Shown: one piece after another, positions 10,237 to 25,200 of the stretch
Layout: each line of letters opens with the position of its first letter
Position numbering within the stretch: the stretch's first letter is position 1
Source: Cytidiella melzeri
Lineage: Eukaryota > Basidiomycota > Agaricomycetes > Polyporales > Irpicaceae
Direction: 5' to 3'
Assembly (NCBI GenBank): GCA_022592445.1
Contig: JABYQR010000159.1
Location: 1-64,000 of the forward strand
DNA length: 64,000 bases
Notes under the pieces: generated by a model
Database searches by the model: none
Told to the model about the DNA's origin: nothing
What the model saw: only the letters and a program-made list of their open reading frames with translations
Made by a program: the position numbers and the translations under genes

Positions 10237-11541
10237 GGCTTGTAGCATCAACATTCTTGACTGGCAGATGCGATTGGCTTGGAATACGGTTGTCTTTGCT
10301 TTTGCTGTGTGCGACGACGTATTCTTGCAGTCCTCGCTCATGCTAGAATGTAGGGACCACCGGTGTAGCAACGAAGTGACCTAAGCCTTGAGCGTGAAAT
10401 AGCCAATCAGAAGGCCCGAATGACTCGACGATCGGTCTTGTAAGAGAACAGCCACCGGAATAGACGGACATTGTAATGAGATGGATGATCAGAACATTGA
10501 ACGCCATGACGACCAGACTAAAGAGGCTTCACTTCCGTACAACAAGTACCGGGGAGTTCTCAAGATCATCTTTTGTCCAGCTAAACCCCTCGAATGTCAA
10601 ACAACTTGAGTATCTGATGAACATGCAATCTGGGGAAACCTGTGTTGGTTCGCAGGGTGTCCGCTGTACCGATAACTCTGGAGTTGCTGAGGATTATCGA
10701 TAACATAGGCTGTCGTCTGCGTTGCTGGGGTTGATGGTGCGCTGATAAAATGTTCGGCCGCCCACACTGGCATGTGAGACGGGACGACCGACTCAGGCAC
10801 GAGGCTACGAGCCGCATATGTTCTAAGCTGCAGCACGTTGACAGCACAAATTCAAGATCAAAAAGTACCCGACAGGCGTTTGGTTCAGCAGCGTTCAGTT
10901 GAGAGCGTGTAACCTGCACTCATACCGATGCAGAGATACTTACAATACTTGAAACATATTGACTCTCAAGTAAGGAGGGCCTAATTATGGCTCGTTGAAA
11001 GGATAGGCCTGCTTCGACTCACAGATCGGCAGATTGAAATCTAGATTGACAGATCAATGATGCGCCTTTCTCCTGGATCTGCGCGACTGCCCGACACGAA
11101 ATACCAAGTTCGCCTTTCCTCAAGCCCTCGACGCGCAAAAGAAAGTGGCGGGTGTTGCGCTGTGATCTCATCTATCAGAAAGAGGTCTGAAAGGGTCGCC
11201 CAGGGAGAATGCCGAGGTGATGCGCGCGCGTGGGACTTGAGGGAGTTTGGTTTGAGATTCGGAAATGAGATTTATGTTACGCGACTTAGCCTCACCTCAA
11301 GAAAATGTTCTCGCCGTGAGATTTTCTTTGCCCCAGTCGCGGTTGTCTCTCTGCCAATTTGTCACTCTCCGCCAGCTTTCCAAAGCCCCACCAGGGCCTC
11401 CCACCTTCATTTTCTTTTGGTTTTGTCTTTCCTACCTCTGCACTTTCTTCTTGAACCTGCCGACGTGTCTCATACCGTCTCTCATTACCCCCAGCTCTAT
11501 CCAGCCATACTACTTGGATTTTCTACTCAGCTTCGGCAGCC
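10237..11541. other. Intergenic region upstream of the DENN gene
   Basis: About 1.3 kb without a convincing exon. Open frames here (for example a 112-codon minus frame at 10581-10919) show no domain, no signal peptide and no splice support. The last 150 bp before 11542 are pyrimidine-rich, as in a promoter/leader. Confidence 0.5.
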
Positions 11542-14500
11542 ATGATCGGTTCTCGCTCAAGGCCATCTGTCGCAGCACCGTCCACACATGTCTCGCCGCC
11601 GACTTCGCCAATTGCGGATAGAATGAAGTCTCATTGGTCCACAGAGGAGGAAGCAGACACCGCGAGCCCGCTGGCCAACATTGGCCGACGAGTGACGAAG
11701 ACGTCTGCATCTGCGTACTCAAGCATACGTTCGGTGAGCGGGAGTACGTTCAACAGCAGAAACGACGCCGGTCACAGTCACGCACGGGCGGTAGCTGCCA
11801 GCGTCAGAGCCCAACGACCCATTGTTGCGCCAGACCCAATCATAACTATCTCTGCTGCCGCGACGAAGAACGTTTCCGACGCAGCCAACAACGACTCCAG
11901 CTACAGCTCTGGCATACCAGACGACCAGGACGAGCCCGACTACGTGACCGTAGAGCACCCCGCGCACTCGGAGTCAAACCAGGTCATTCATCGTGACAAG
12001 GCGTCAAGGGTCCTCGGAATCAAACACAGAAGGAGTATGGAACCCATCCCAGCCTCGACACGCGCGTCGGTCGCGTCGGTGCGTTCAGCTCCCGCGCCGG
12101 AGAGGTCCTCTGCGTCGCACTCAGGTCCAACACTGCCTCTCGCCTCGTTGTACGTCGTCTCAGGTCTTCCAAAGAGCCCGCACACATGGACATTGGCAGA
12201 CCCGGACTCCGTGCTCGGATTGCATCACACCGACGGTGCAGTGAGCAGGTGGTGGAGGCCAGAAGTGCTGGGCAGCACCGTCAGTCCCGGTGCAGGAGGA
12301 GGAAAGAAGAAACGCAAAGGCAAGACGGACGACAACAGCACCGTGTTCAGTAGCACTGGTCACTTGAGCAAACAGGAAGTGGGCAAGATGTTGTCTAAAG
12401 CCCTCAAGGTGCGTACATGTCGCGTACTTTGATTGTTGACTGTCACTCAACCTTGCTCGCTCATGCGCAGCTTTCTTTCACGCAAGAAGTCGAGATCATC
12501 GCGTCAACGCTGCAACCTGCCTCGACTGTGCACCAGTTCACCTTCAACTTACCTGCCCCATCCACTCCTCTTGCATCCTCTGTTTCAACCGACCTTTTGC
12601 GCGCCTCTGTTCTGAGCTCGAACACCGACCCACGCTCTTCGGTAGTGACCTTCCCCTATCCATATTCGGATGACCCCTTCTCTAGACACGCCCGCCCCTC
12701 GTCAGCGTTCCTCGGTCCACCGTCTACATTTCTGTCTCCGCACGGACATGGTTCGCATTCTTCCGGTAACTCTGGTATCAAAAACCCCCTTGGCGGTGGT
12801 GCCGGTAACACCGTCACCTACCACGGTGTCTGCCTGACGGTCTGGTCTCACGCTGATGCAGAACGTACCGCGGCCATTCGCCGAACGCTCGAGGCAGGTC
12901 GTGCCAGAAAGGAGAGTGGAACCAGCTTGTTCGGTAGGCGCAAGAGTAGTCGTACAAGTGTTACTTCTACAGACCCTGCTTTACAGGCGAGGAGGAAGGC
13001 CAAGTCGAGAGGCCCGTGGGGCACCGGCACCGATGTGGAGACAGACATCGAAGGTGCTGAAACGGATGGAGACTTTGATGGCGCAGTCAGCGAGAGTGAC
13101 TTCGAGGTCGCAAGCTCTGTCAATGGTCATGGACCTGGAGAGAGCACCCTTTTCCTTCCGGGAGACACTGTATTTTGGCTTCCGTACGCTCTGAGTAAGT
13201 GGGAATATTCGTTCTTGCAACGATAAAAATGCTGATGCATCTCCTTCTGAACAGCTTTGGTTTCCCGTTTCCCCATCTATGATTTGATGCGCGATTACCT
13301 CACCTTGTCGTGGGCCCGCTTCTCCAAAGATGTACAGTCGCATACCTTGCAAATCAGCAAGATCCTGTCACATCCTGCTCCTCGTCCTGGCGAAACTGTG
13401 CGCCTCGACGCGTCTTCTGCCCCGCATCATTCGGGGCATGCCTCAGAGACCAGCTTGGAAGTGGTCTCTCGCTTCCCGGGTGGTTTGGACTTCCGTGACG
13501 GTCTAGTTGACGTGAACTTCACAATGTGGCCTTTGTTTAAGTGCTTAAACATTGACAACATACTCACGATTTGCGAGGTAAGAACTTGTTTTGAGTGTCA
13601 TTGGTTGATATTCTCACCCAGGATTAGATCGCGTTGTCACCCACCGGTCGAATCTTGTTCTTCTCAAGGCACCCTGCTATGCTCGGTATCGCAGTACTCA
13701 CCATCAAGTATTTGGTAGAGCTCCGTGGATGGAACGGCGTTGCGCTTGCAGCCGTTCACTCCCGTGACGCAAAGATATACATTGACGACCCCGGTCCGTG
13801 GATTATGGGCTTAGCTACTGAAGCGAGGTACTCTGTCCGCGTCCCGCCTGAAGTGTGTATCGTTGACCTGTAAGTGCCTTTTTGCAATTCGACTACACTG
13901 CATGTGACTTTGATGAACTCACATACTCTGGTGGCTCGACAGGGACATTAATTACTTGAACTGTGCGTCGCCTCCCCCTGGGAGCGTGTCCGTCAAGCAG
14001 CAGCGAGACAGGTACCGCCAACGGATCCTAGCGGCCTTTGAGCCGCATTATCATCCTGATCACTGCGTGCCTAGTGAGTTCAAGGAGGCATTCCCCGCTG
14101 GCCGGTTCCGACCCGTGTGCAAAATCCAGGCGAAGAGGGGCGCTGCGTCCACGGCTGTTGCAGATATGATCAAGCAGCCCGAGTGGTGGCATTCGACCAA
14201 GATTATCCAGGCCATCGACAGCGTTCTGCAAGACAAGGTACTTTTTTGAGCGTCGCATGTTTTCGCCGCTGTGGCATGAAACGCATTGATGTATTTCGTT
14301 CTCTCTGTTCAGATGAAGAAGCCTTCTCTCCTCAAGCGCATCAGCTCGTTTGGTACTGTGCGATCTGTGCCGTCGCTCAGTCCAGCTGAGCAACACATTC
14401 AGCACTCCATTCGCAAGCGTGCCATGGCGTTCGTGGATGCCCGTGACGACTTGGAGACTAAGATCGGACGTCTCTCGCGGCGTCTCAACTTCTTGATGAC

Positions 14501-16001
14501 GGAGTCAGACCTCTGGAGGGACAAATTCGTCAGTTTCGAGCAGTACGCCGAGAAGCTCAGCGTGGAGGCGAGCGAACTTCGCTCGAAGATCAACAAGGAG
14601 CAGAAGGAGAGCAAGAGGCTGTCTAGTATGGTGACGATGACTGCTGCAGAGAAGGCGAAGCTTCAGAGTCGTAAGTTGCATTGATGGCATAGCATGTGCA
14701 ATGCACTGACATCACGACACCTTGTGACAGAGCTCAAAGACACTGAGACTGCGCACAAAGATGCTCTTGCCGAGTTGGAGGAGATGAGAGAAAACATGGA
14801 GCGGATGGAGCATGAGCGTACGGAGATGATCGCTGAAGTCGAGGCTCAGATCGAGAGGGCTCTTGCTTCCATGGCTGTCGACATAGACGACTCTGATTAC
14901 GGCGGCTCTCGTCCCAGCAGTCGTCTCTCTTCACGCTCGGCCCCTAGTACTACGCACCGGAGCATTTCGCGCGTGCGCCCTTTGCGCTCGATCAGCACTG
15001 AGTCAACCTTGACCGACCTGTACGCGGCCGGTAGCCACAGGGAGGAAATTAGTCCGAAGGCTCACCGCACTACTACTGTCGAGGAAGTGGAGGAACCAGA
15101 GGATGACGACGACTCTGCGTCCAAGCGACGGAAGCGCTTCTCGGCTACTGAACTTGACGCCCCTCAAGACGGAATGAGTGCCGTCGACGAGGGGATTAGC
15201 CAGAAGAGTGATACTATTGCTCAGAAAGTATGGGACATTCAACGCAAGGTAAGCCAGTCGATATACGATTCTGTGCAACTGCGTTCCTGACAAGAGGACC
15301 AGCTGGAGTCTTTGACTGCCGCCGATTCCGTTCGCCGTTCAATCGAGAGTCGAGGCAGTGACAGCGAGTTTTCTGAGGCTACTCGACGCGGCAATCGACA
15401 CCGCCGTCGAGGCAGCAAACCATCCATAGGTTCCAAGCACGATAGAATTCGCAGCGTGGCTAGCTCTGGTCGTGACTCACCTTTAAGGACGAAAGACACG
15501 AGCCGGGCTGAAGGGAAGCGCAGGGACATTCAGGAAAAGCCTGTTGCTGCCAAGCCAAGCGAGCCCGAAACCGAACCCGAACCCGAGCCCATATTTGAGG
15601 CTGTCGAGAGCCCGAAGAAGAAACTGTCAGCCCTGCGCAAAATTCCTTCCGACGTGTCGCTTTCGGCCCTTCGCCCTGCCTCACCATCGCACAGCAACAC
15701 TCCTGTCACTCCGTCCTTGACCACCGGTGCCAGCATTGCGACGGACGACGAGGAGACTGACTTCCAGAGTGCCTACTCTACCAGTCCTCGTGAGAGCTAC
15801 AACCACTTTGATAACCATGCTACGAAACAGGAGGGAAGCGACAGCGATCTGGGAACTCCGACTACCATTGGTAAAGAATACCTGGATGATTTTGGTCCAT
15901 CTAATAGAGAGAGAGCCTCTAGCACTGCTACCGCCAAAGGCCCTGTCAGGAGCGCTAGGAGTCACGAGGACACGATTACTGCTACACAGCGTACACGCTA
16001 G
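11542..16001 (+). CDS. Tripartite DENN-domain protein (predicted Rab GEF)
   Basis: DENN proteins exchange GDP for GTP on Rab GTPases. Exons 11542-12408, 12471-13194, 13255-13577, 13628-13869, 13943-14237, 14313-14670, 14731-15248 and 15303-16001 join in frame to 1,341 residues. The uDENN part is seen in LASLYVVSGLPKSPHTWTL and the later YHGVCLTVWSHAD. The cDENN core follows: CLVSR-type segment LTLVSRFPIYDLMRDYL, FTMWPLFKCLNIDNILTICE, ALSPTGRILFFSRHPAMLG and YLVELRGWNGVALAAVH, then ARYSVRVPPEVCIVDLDINY. dDENN-like helices lie around FKEAFPAGRFRPVCK. A coiled coil occupies about residues 870-1010. Both ends are long, Ser-rich and low-complexity, and carry phosphosite-like runs. The Rab partner cannot be read from sequence. 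It is convergent with VPS13 (281 bp between stops). Confidence 0.85.
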
Positions 16002-16282
16002 GTTGGATATATTTATCTCTTCATTTTATTGGTTCAAGGCCAGGGACTTAGGTCCGTTCACTCTTTTCGCTGCTTTGTCGATATACTTTGTCTGTTCCAC
16101 ATCTCTTTCCCATTATTTCTACTCCCATTAATCATCTTCACGCTATTCGCGCTACGGCACGCATCTTCGGAAATTCTCGCAACAACTATTCAATTTCTTC
16201 GTACATATATCCGGTATACAACTGCATTAGATATCCTATCAATACATGTTCCTTTTCAGTCCGTTTTCCCATTGCTACAAGC

Positions 16283-19200
16283 TTATGAGTCTATGCGGCG
16301 GCGAGCGTTGAATGATTTCACGACCGATGCAACCTGTTCAAAGAACCAAGTCTGCGATGACTTGCTAGGTATGTATACAAAACGATCGTGTTCCTTGCCA
16401 CCTTTGTGCGCGAATCGAACGCCGGTGTTTTCGATGGTGATGCCTTGCACGTTCGTGAACGGGATTTGCCATTCCACTCTCAGCTTGTTTGACCAGAAGG
16501 ATATGACCCTGTTCGTGGTTAAGAGCACGACGTTGTCTCCGCCAGGAAGATCTAGACGGCCAAACTCAATATTGAAGGTACGTAGATTGGAGAGGAAGCC
16601 GTACTGAGATGAGCTACATATAACTCTTTGCGATAAGCTCCGTTATCTAGGTCGCGCATCCAATATTGGCCCATCGCCCCACGTTCAGAGTAGGGCTACA
16701 ACCCTCATTAGCCAGACGCAACGGCAAAGTGTACTGTTGGCTTACCACAAGTACGCCATCCGCAGGGACGAGTCGAGGCTGATATGCTTAGTTAGCTCTG
16801 AAAACGCTACTAACGCTGAACTGCTCACCATCCGGACACGGTCCCTTGCAGGGTTATCAAAGACTGTTGTCGTATTGCGGATACCTGGCCATCGAAGTTA
16901 ACACGAAAGCATATCGCTCAGAAATCGTCGCTGTAATCACCTTCGCCGACATTCGACGCAAGGTCAAAGACACCGATCACAGGCTTAGTAACTGCACTAC
17001 TTCCAAGGTCAACTGATCAAGTCAAGGGAGATCAAGCAACCAAGGCCAGACTTACCCAACTAGTCCCTTCCCAATCCCCTTGAAAAATCCTCTTGCGCCG
17101 TCGGACTCTGCTCCTTCGATAGGTTTCATCTGAGTGGTACTCAACCTCAGTAAATGTAAAGAATGCAACAAAATTGATGTACATACCACGACGCCTTCGA
17201 CACCACTGGCAAGACTATTGGCAAATGCTTCCGCACCAGCTGTCACGCCGTATCTACGTTACGTACGATGAGTAGACACGATATCACAACCTGGCTGACA
17301 CTCACATCGCATGTCGAGGTCGATTCCGTCTCTGGTTCATTCTACGCTGCATCTGGTAGTCAGAGTCGAACGTTGCGGCAGACAGTCCTAACGGGAGTTT
17401 ATATAAACTGGTTACGCGGATGGTAAGCGGCATTTCTTACCCTTCCCGACACTGCTTGTGAATTTCGTGAAGCTGTCTGAAAATCCGAAGACTGTCTTTT
17501 TGACGAAACTCGCAGCTCCCTGGTGGTACCTCAATATTTCATCCACAGGCACCAGTACCTATACTTACCTTCGCGATCCCAATCCCTAGTTCTTGATTGC
17601 CGTGCATCACAGCCCCATTGAAAGGCTCGTAGAAGATGTCTGCCACTCCGGAACTGACATTGGTGAACAGGCCGACAGGGTTTCCAATGAAGTCCGCAGA
17701 CCCCAATATACGATACAGCTGGCGGAGAACTTCTTGGCTATAGTGATAAGTGATTCTGCCTTGCAAGTCGGGTAGTGTTAGACGCATGTCTTTGATGGCA
17801 AGAGCATTCATTTCCAGAGGTGCTTCGTTAACGTTGCCGACTGCCATCGTTATGGCGTTTACGACGACTGCAAATGGATTCCTGAGACTGAGCCTGAAAT
17901 ATGAGGTATTAGTGGATATTGGATATCTTAGTCGCATTTCTCACTGCTCCTCACTGCTGACTCTTTCCGTTCTCATGAAAGACAGAGATAGCCTGATGGG
18001 CTGTAGCTCGAGGACCTCGAAGTACAGGTCTCCCGCACCAACAGTCCCATCTGGTTCTTGTATTTCGTCGGGCTGTTGAATGAGTACACTATAGGAACGT
18101 AAGCATAGGAATACGCGAGACGGAGCCTGTGACTCACTCTTCCACTGTAGCATCCCACGGTGCACCCTTGATCTTGGTAAGGTCAAAAACGGAATATAGG
18201 AAATCCTCATCGGCTTGTACAGTAAGCGCCTGTAGTAGTATTGAGCAATACTTGATGAATGTCACACCATGGGCTACAAGCAGACTGATTAACGACGGTC
18301 GCCAAGAAGCCATGAAGTTAATGACCTTCGTCCTTCAGCCAGATCAAAGATCCCTGCACTGTCGGTAGTGATGCCGCCGTACTTGAGTCCTTGGAGACTG
18401 GTGTAGGCTGCAGCACAACAGGGAACAGAGCATCGTGAAGTTGATTATCAATTTGTAGTGTTCCGCATGAGATATTGATGGCTTGAACCTGCGGGCTAGC
18501 TGTGTATTCGAATTTAAGGCGAGTTGCGGTGAGATAGACGACTTCGACAGTCTTGTGGTTCATCAATGATAGTCCTAAGCCTTCGAAATCAACGTGGAAT
18601 GCGAAGGTGAAGTTGTTCTCTTCTTGAATCGCTTCGAACGCTTCTTGACTACCGGCACTCTCTGTCTGTGCAATTGATGCAGAAGTATTGCGACGAGTCG
18701 GCTTATACAAACTGAACTGAGGGTTGTAGTTGGTAATTCGAAGGACTTGTTGGTGAGACTCTGCACGGACGTCCAAAGATACCACACGATTGCCCTGTCC
18801 ACCATGTTGGGTCACATTAGCACAGTAATACAAGAACGGGTAGAAATGTTCTTACCGAAAACTTGAATGGGACCAAATCACCAATCTCCATGACGTCGAC
18901 GGCCCTGCGAGCCCCGCTCATGTTCAAGATTAACTTCTTTTCTCTCGATGCAGGGTAGTCCCAAGCGTAGTCAATGCTTGCTTTCCGCCCCACTTCGTAC
19001 GTTGGGACAATTCTATTGACAGTCGGACCGTCGGGATGATCCACGTCCTATTTCCAACATTCAGTATCTGGTCAGCTCCCTCTTAACTGGAATACTAACA
19101 GTTTGGTAGATGGTAAAGTCATAGTCACTGTCGTTTTCGATCACGAACGGATAGCTCTCAGCATCCGATATCACGATGAAGATTGTAGAACCCCCAAGCT

Positions 19201-22200
19201 TGATATCAACACTCAGCAGCTGAACTTGATAGCTTCCAGGATCTTTGAGACGGAAGTGAACTGTTCCAATATCTTCCACATTGAAAGGAGGCGACCTGTA
19301 GAGCATTTAAGCACTGTTTCTGCGACTAGATAAGTTGTCACAGATAAATTGTGACGAACCACTGTGGATTGGAGCCGGAGAATGCTACAGTCAACATCTT
19401 GTCATCACCCATACGCAGGAAATGCAAAGGAGCGCGCTCCCCAGCTTGCAGTGTCGCACGGCCGCGAGGTACGCTGGCGTGCTCGCGAAATACGATGGCG
19501 CTTCTGGAGCTGTTCCGGAGAATGAAGCGCGGAGACAAGGTAATGACCTTCGTAAGCTTATACTTCCCTGACCCTTCGCTCCAGGACAGACCGATGTGAA
19601 TCTCCTCGTTGTTATGTGCTTGGGATGGGATCAGTAGGCGACTTTCGGCAGACGGCGCTTCAAAGCCAACTCGCTGAGCCATGGATTAGCCATGTAAGGT
19701 TGGTCAACAGATAGACATACCTCAGTCCACGTCGAATCCCCTACTTTGAAACTAAAGTCTCGTCCCTGTGCGTTCGGATGTGAGATCACTGTAAAAGTTC
19801 GATTCAGATAATTTCTGAAATGAACACAACTTAGGAACGCACTAAAAGGTTGCGGAAGCACCGTCGTTTCTATTACTCTGTAAGGCATGGCTGACAATAG
19901 GCGGTAACATAGCGCACCTGGGCGAGTATCTCCGGCGACGTCCTGTGCGGTACCAATTCGATTAGCGCGCCAAGGACGCACAGAGAACGGAAGACCTGTT
20001 TTGTTGATGACAAGATAGGGGCAGTATATCTGGACCTTGAAGCAGCCACCAGAATTAGGATAGCGACTGCGGAGGGGTGAGTTCAACGACAAAGAACGAT
20101 TCAACTTGACTGACACGTAGTTAAGCCTCAGGTCAAGCTTCCGGTCCTTGTGGTCCCTCAGCGTCACACGGTTTTCGACGTCAAAATCGGCAGTACCGTC
20201 GGTGTTTATGATGGAGAAGTCACTCGGTTTGAAAACTGGAGACTGTTGTGTGAGTGACCAAGAAAATCGTTTTCAATATATGTACCTGTGTCTTGCACAT
20301 TCACGTTCAGTAGGACCATGTGGCTAAGTTCCACAGAGTGCACAGGCATGATGCCACCTTTGCGAAGGTAACTTCTCCAGTTCTGGTCTGCGTCTTTGTC
20401 ATAGATCCTGTACTCGATGTTGTATGGAAGCAGGTTTTCAAGCTCGATAGGTGCTCTCAGCTTGACGTTTAACTTGGGGTATTTCCTGGGAGCGGTCAAA
20501 ACAATTCAAAACGAGGTGAGCCGAAGAAATCTTACTTCGCATTAAGGTCAGTACTATCAGTTTCAGTGAAAGTCTGGAAACGGAAAGCAGCTTCGTTTGA
20601 ATTTGCATGCGGACAGCGTATCGTGAGCTCTCGACGAGTAATCAGATCTTCCCAGCGAATAGCTGAAGACCATTGATAGCCAAAACCCTCTTCAAATGTA
20701 TGCGTTAGTACAGAGCCACAAGTGCGGGTACTGATTGAGCATACTCACGGTCAGGTTGTATCTTGATTCTGTTTTGACCGAAGCCTTCAATAGGCAGGGG
20801 ATAGTCTTGTCCAGGTGCTACTCGTTTTCAGTGTGAAGTTCCATGGAGCCTATTGCGCTGACCCACACGCACCTATCTTCTCTGGGGGGCCTACGGGTTG
20901 GCCATTTTCATTGACCATGACCAACTCGACGGGATACAGAGTCTGGTTCTCGACCTTGAACGTCGATCGGAGAGTAACGACCTTCACATTGTCTTGCACC
21001 GCCACCTCGCAGAGAACTCGGTAGGAATATTTACCAGTTCGCGGTCGAAGAGAAAACGTGTATTCGCCTTCCTTATCGACTGGTATGCTCCTTACCTGCT
21101 CCCACTGCTTTCCAGTGAACTGCAGCCCAATGCTGTTATGACCTGTGGAAGACACGTGCTGTTTTTGAAGTCAGTAACCATCAGCTTTACAAGCCTCAAC
21201 TCCTCACTTCTCGCATTGTCCTCCAGTCGTCGAACCGCCAATCAACCGTCTTGTCGTGAGCGATTTCAGTCATGGAAATATCTGTGGCACTGGCACTACC
21301 GTCACCATCAGACCAGACATGTACGGGCAGACCTGTGCGATTGCGGATGCGATAAGGAGCGTAACTGCCCCTTGCCTTTCCCAGTACTCGGTCGGCCTCC
21401 TTCCCAAGGACGTTGTACATGGCAAGGGCTAGTTCAATGAACGTGGTACTGATGTTGAGATCCAAGCGTTCTTTCGAGGATAGCGTGCCGAGAAGGCCTC
21501 CAGACGGCTTGTCTCTCGATACCTTGTAGCGAGTTAGTTGAATTTGATATGACACTTTGCATACTCACAGACGCATTTAATGTCCATGGGTCAATCACTG
21601 AAGGCACGAATCAGACTTTTTGACAACATGAGAGATATGGCAACGCTCACGTGGCTCCCAGTGTGAATTTGTGAGGTTCCAATAGCTCAAATGAGTTGCC
21701 ATCGTCGTTGTGGCTTGCAGCTATGTTATCATGAGTCTCAGTAATATGGTCTTGAGGATGAGTCTCACCTCTCCCGACCAGTCTTTGGCGCCAAGGATGA
21801 ACGGCTTGACTCTGAGATGTAACATTGGCTGCTCATGCAGGTCACCGATGAGTACAAGACGGAACCCGTCGCAAGAGCACCTGAACTAGACGATGCGGAG
21901 TTTTTATTCAATAGTCAAGGAATAATGCAAGAAAACTCTTACCTCCTCCTTTGACACAATGACATTCGCATTTCCTATGGCGTGCACACGAGAACCCGAA
22001 CGCTTTGATATCCTGCGAGACGTGTCTGGTCTTCGTGCTACAGACGTGATTGAGCGGTCCGTGACCGATTTCTCCTCCGCCGGCTTATTAGCCGATTGGC
22101 CGTAAAGCTCGATTGCTTTTTGGACAATGGTAGTAATGAGGTTGATATCACGATACGAGGCCCTGAAGACCACGGCTTGAGAATTGAGCTCGATACTTGT

Positions 22201-25200
22201 CCTCTGATGAGCATCCGACGCGCGACTGTCTAGAGAGAACGTAGCATCTATATCATCTAGGAAGCGGACTGTCTCCACGTCCTTTCCCATACGTGTCAAA
22301 GACATGCCAAGCCGCTCTACGCTCAGAGCGACCGTTTCCTAAGTCAAGTCGTGAGCTCCAATCTTTCACTGTAGGAGGGTGGATATTTTACCTGGTAGGA
22401 CAGTGAGATTGTCTTGATCGACAGACGGATAGCACGGGAGTCGATGTTTGTGTCGTCCTCCAAAATGCTGACGGAAAGATCATGCAAATCGAGGCGTATA
22501 TTGAATCTCGACGACGTTGATGAAACGTTGCCGCTGTCGATCTCCTCCGCGTTGTCCTCTACACCAGCACTAGATCCTTGGTCGAACGCACTATTGAAGA
22601 ATTCAAGCAGGCCTATCACAGGTTCGATAGCGAAGATGACTTGAGGGGAATCCACAGTCAAGACAGCAATGGACGATCGATCGGAGCCCCCAGACACAGT
22701 GTACAGTATCATGACTTGGTTGCGTGTATGCTGGGCGGCCGGAATGATTTCTCGGAACTTGGAGTTGCCCGGACGGGTGTTACTCATGGTGAACGACTTG
22801 AGGACCAGCTCGGCTTCCATGGCACCATCGGAAAGCATCTTGGTCCGCAAAGTACTCGAGTTAAGCGCGAACCTGCAGATCCCATGGTCCTTGAGGGTTT
22901 CCTCCGTGGTCGCCAGGCGGTCGTACAAGTGCAGCTTGACTGTCTCCAGAGTGATGATAGCGTCGAGGGTACTCCACAGTCTCTTTCCGTCGGCGTCTGG
23001 CTCTTTGATCACCTCGGGTTGTAGATCAGTGGATCCAGAGGAAAGAGGAATCTGAATTCTGTGTGAAGCGCTCGAGTCTCGGCTTGAAACTGCTATGGCA
23101 CCTTGGGGTGACGATACTACGCGTGCAACGGATTGTGAAAGAAGGATCAGGAGGCAGTACTGCACCTCTGTGAGCTGCAATTTGACATCGGAGATGACAA
23201 CAGAAATCTGATACATCCTCAGTTCAATGTAAGCCTACATCCCGTAGGACGAGAGTACTCACCTGTGTATCGGGACGTTCCGTGTCCTGAGTACGGTCAA
23301 TACCAGAAGCTTGCACAATGTCAGCGGAAGCGTCAATGTCGTCGACCATCTTCAAGGTAGCCGAGGTTCCATCGTGCGCAATAGTAGAGGATAGACGAAT
23401 TCCGCGCAGAGCTGCTGTGGTCTTATTGAGCAAGCCTTCGTACGTGTTGCTTGCGCTGAACTCTCCCAGCAGTAGGGTAAGAACATCTTGAGAGTGTGCT
23501 GGGTCGGAGGGGAAAACAATGACTGGCGACTGAATGGAGATCTCGTACTTCATACGATCGATTTCGGAGACGCTTTGGACTGCTGCTTCGGTTGCTGCAT
23601 CATAAAGCCCCTTAAGCTTTGCCAGTTGCATCAAGAAGACGAAGAGCTCGTGAAGAGGCTCTTCCAGATAATGAAGGCGAACGCTGCCTGCCGCTAGGTA
23701 CACTGAGCTCTTGATGCCCGTGTAGGTTTGCTTGTCCTCCGGGTTGAAAGTCTCGTATCGGAAGTTAATGAAGTTCTCGCCCTCAATAGACAGAATCTGC
23801 TTGAACTTTGGATCCGTAGTTCGCAACAACGAGTCGTCTGTAATTGACAGACTGCCCAAGCGGCCGTCAACCCGCAAAGTGTCATTGTACAGGAGAACGG
23901 AGACACTTGCTGTAGGCAGCGACAACGTTGCGATTTGCACCTCCCCATTGATCAGGTTGGCTGAGAGACTACAGTCAGCCGTAAAGCAAGCATAGATCGG
24001 CGTACACGTACCTTGAACACCGGCGAAGGTTAAGACGACATTGATCTTGCTGTCGTCGGCGTTCGTGGTGGTTGCTTCGTTAGTTTCGATAGGGATTTGA
24101 TCTGGGGTTGGCGGCAACGATGAAGGTTTCTGGTTCCCTTGCGGAACGAATGTACTCATGACAAAGTCGTAGAGTCCGATGAGTGGCTCCGGAGCGGCAT
24201 TTATAACAACAGCGGCGATCTTGATGTCGACATTCTGGTTAATCCCCTTGTACACTGTGGAGAACACTGGCGATTCTGGTTGCGCACGGCAGTAGCGAAC
24301 CGCCAGAAGACCCTCTGCAGGATTAGACGACGCGGACGTTAGCAGCTTGATAGGCTCTCGTTCGCTCCGGATTATGGCCATATTCACGGATCTGTCCAAA
24401 AAGGTTAGCAGATCAGCGGGCCATGGTTATGAGAGAGGCGCACTTGAGGTCGACATTCACTGCCATGGTGTACTTAGCCATGACAAATAGAAGCGAGAAG
24501 TCCGCTAAAGCGACGTTTCCTAGCTCCCGATCACCACTTCCCGAGGACCTGTATAGGGTGGCACGCAGTGTATCGACTCGGAAACTGAACTCCACAGTAT
24601 GCTGCTTAATCTCTGGAGTCTACTGACAATTGAGCAGTTGCACTAGGGGGCATTGAGCGTGGCTCACCTCAGCTTCTTCATCTTGAGAGCCTTGCGATGG
24701 CTGATCGGCCTCACGATTCGGAGTCAGTAGCTGCGCAACATCACGCCTTTGCCCCTCGTCCTCGTCGTCAACGCTGTACTCCTCTTGGGCGGTACCAAAG
24801 TAGCCCGCAGGCAAGCGGAATGCGCTCGACTTGTGCTTTCGAACCAAAGGACGAGGCGGCTCTGCGTCATCAGAGTCGAATTTCGGGATGGCTACGTCGA
24901 TTAACCTCATGATGGATTTGTACTTGGTGTCCGAGAAGTTGAGTTGCAGTGTAGGAAGCTGTCCTGAGATCTTGAAGCGCGGAAGGTTGTACGCAGTAGG
25001 CACCATCGAATTCTGCACAAGGAAGTCGATGTTGACGCGCTCGACCAAATGCAACTCGTCGTGGTCGCTAGATGTCAGTGCCGCACGAAGGGCATCGAGA
25101 TCGTCGCCAATAAGCAGCTTTCATCCAGTATTAGTGTATCGGAAACGAGCAAAAAAGAGTGGAGGACCCACCTGTGTCGAGTCAAGCTTGACAGTTACCT

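Noticed and set aside
10581..10919. 112-codon minus-strand open frame
   Set aside because: No recognisable motif, no coding-like codon pattern, isolated.
11057..11621. Overlapping plus-strand open frames upstream of the DENN gene
   Set aside because: Pyrimidine-rich leader translated in several frames; no domain, no splice support, and the DENN start at 11542 lies inside.
16029..16607. 192-codon plus-strand frame between DENN and VPS13
   Set aside because: Its right part is antisense to the well-supported last VPS13 exon, and the left part is a T-rich 3' UTR.
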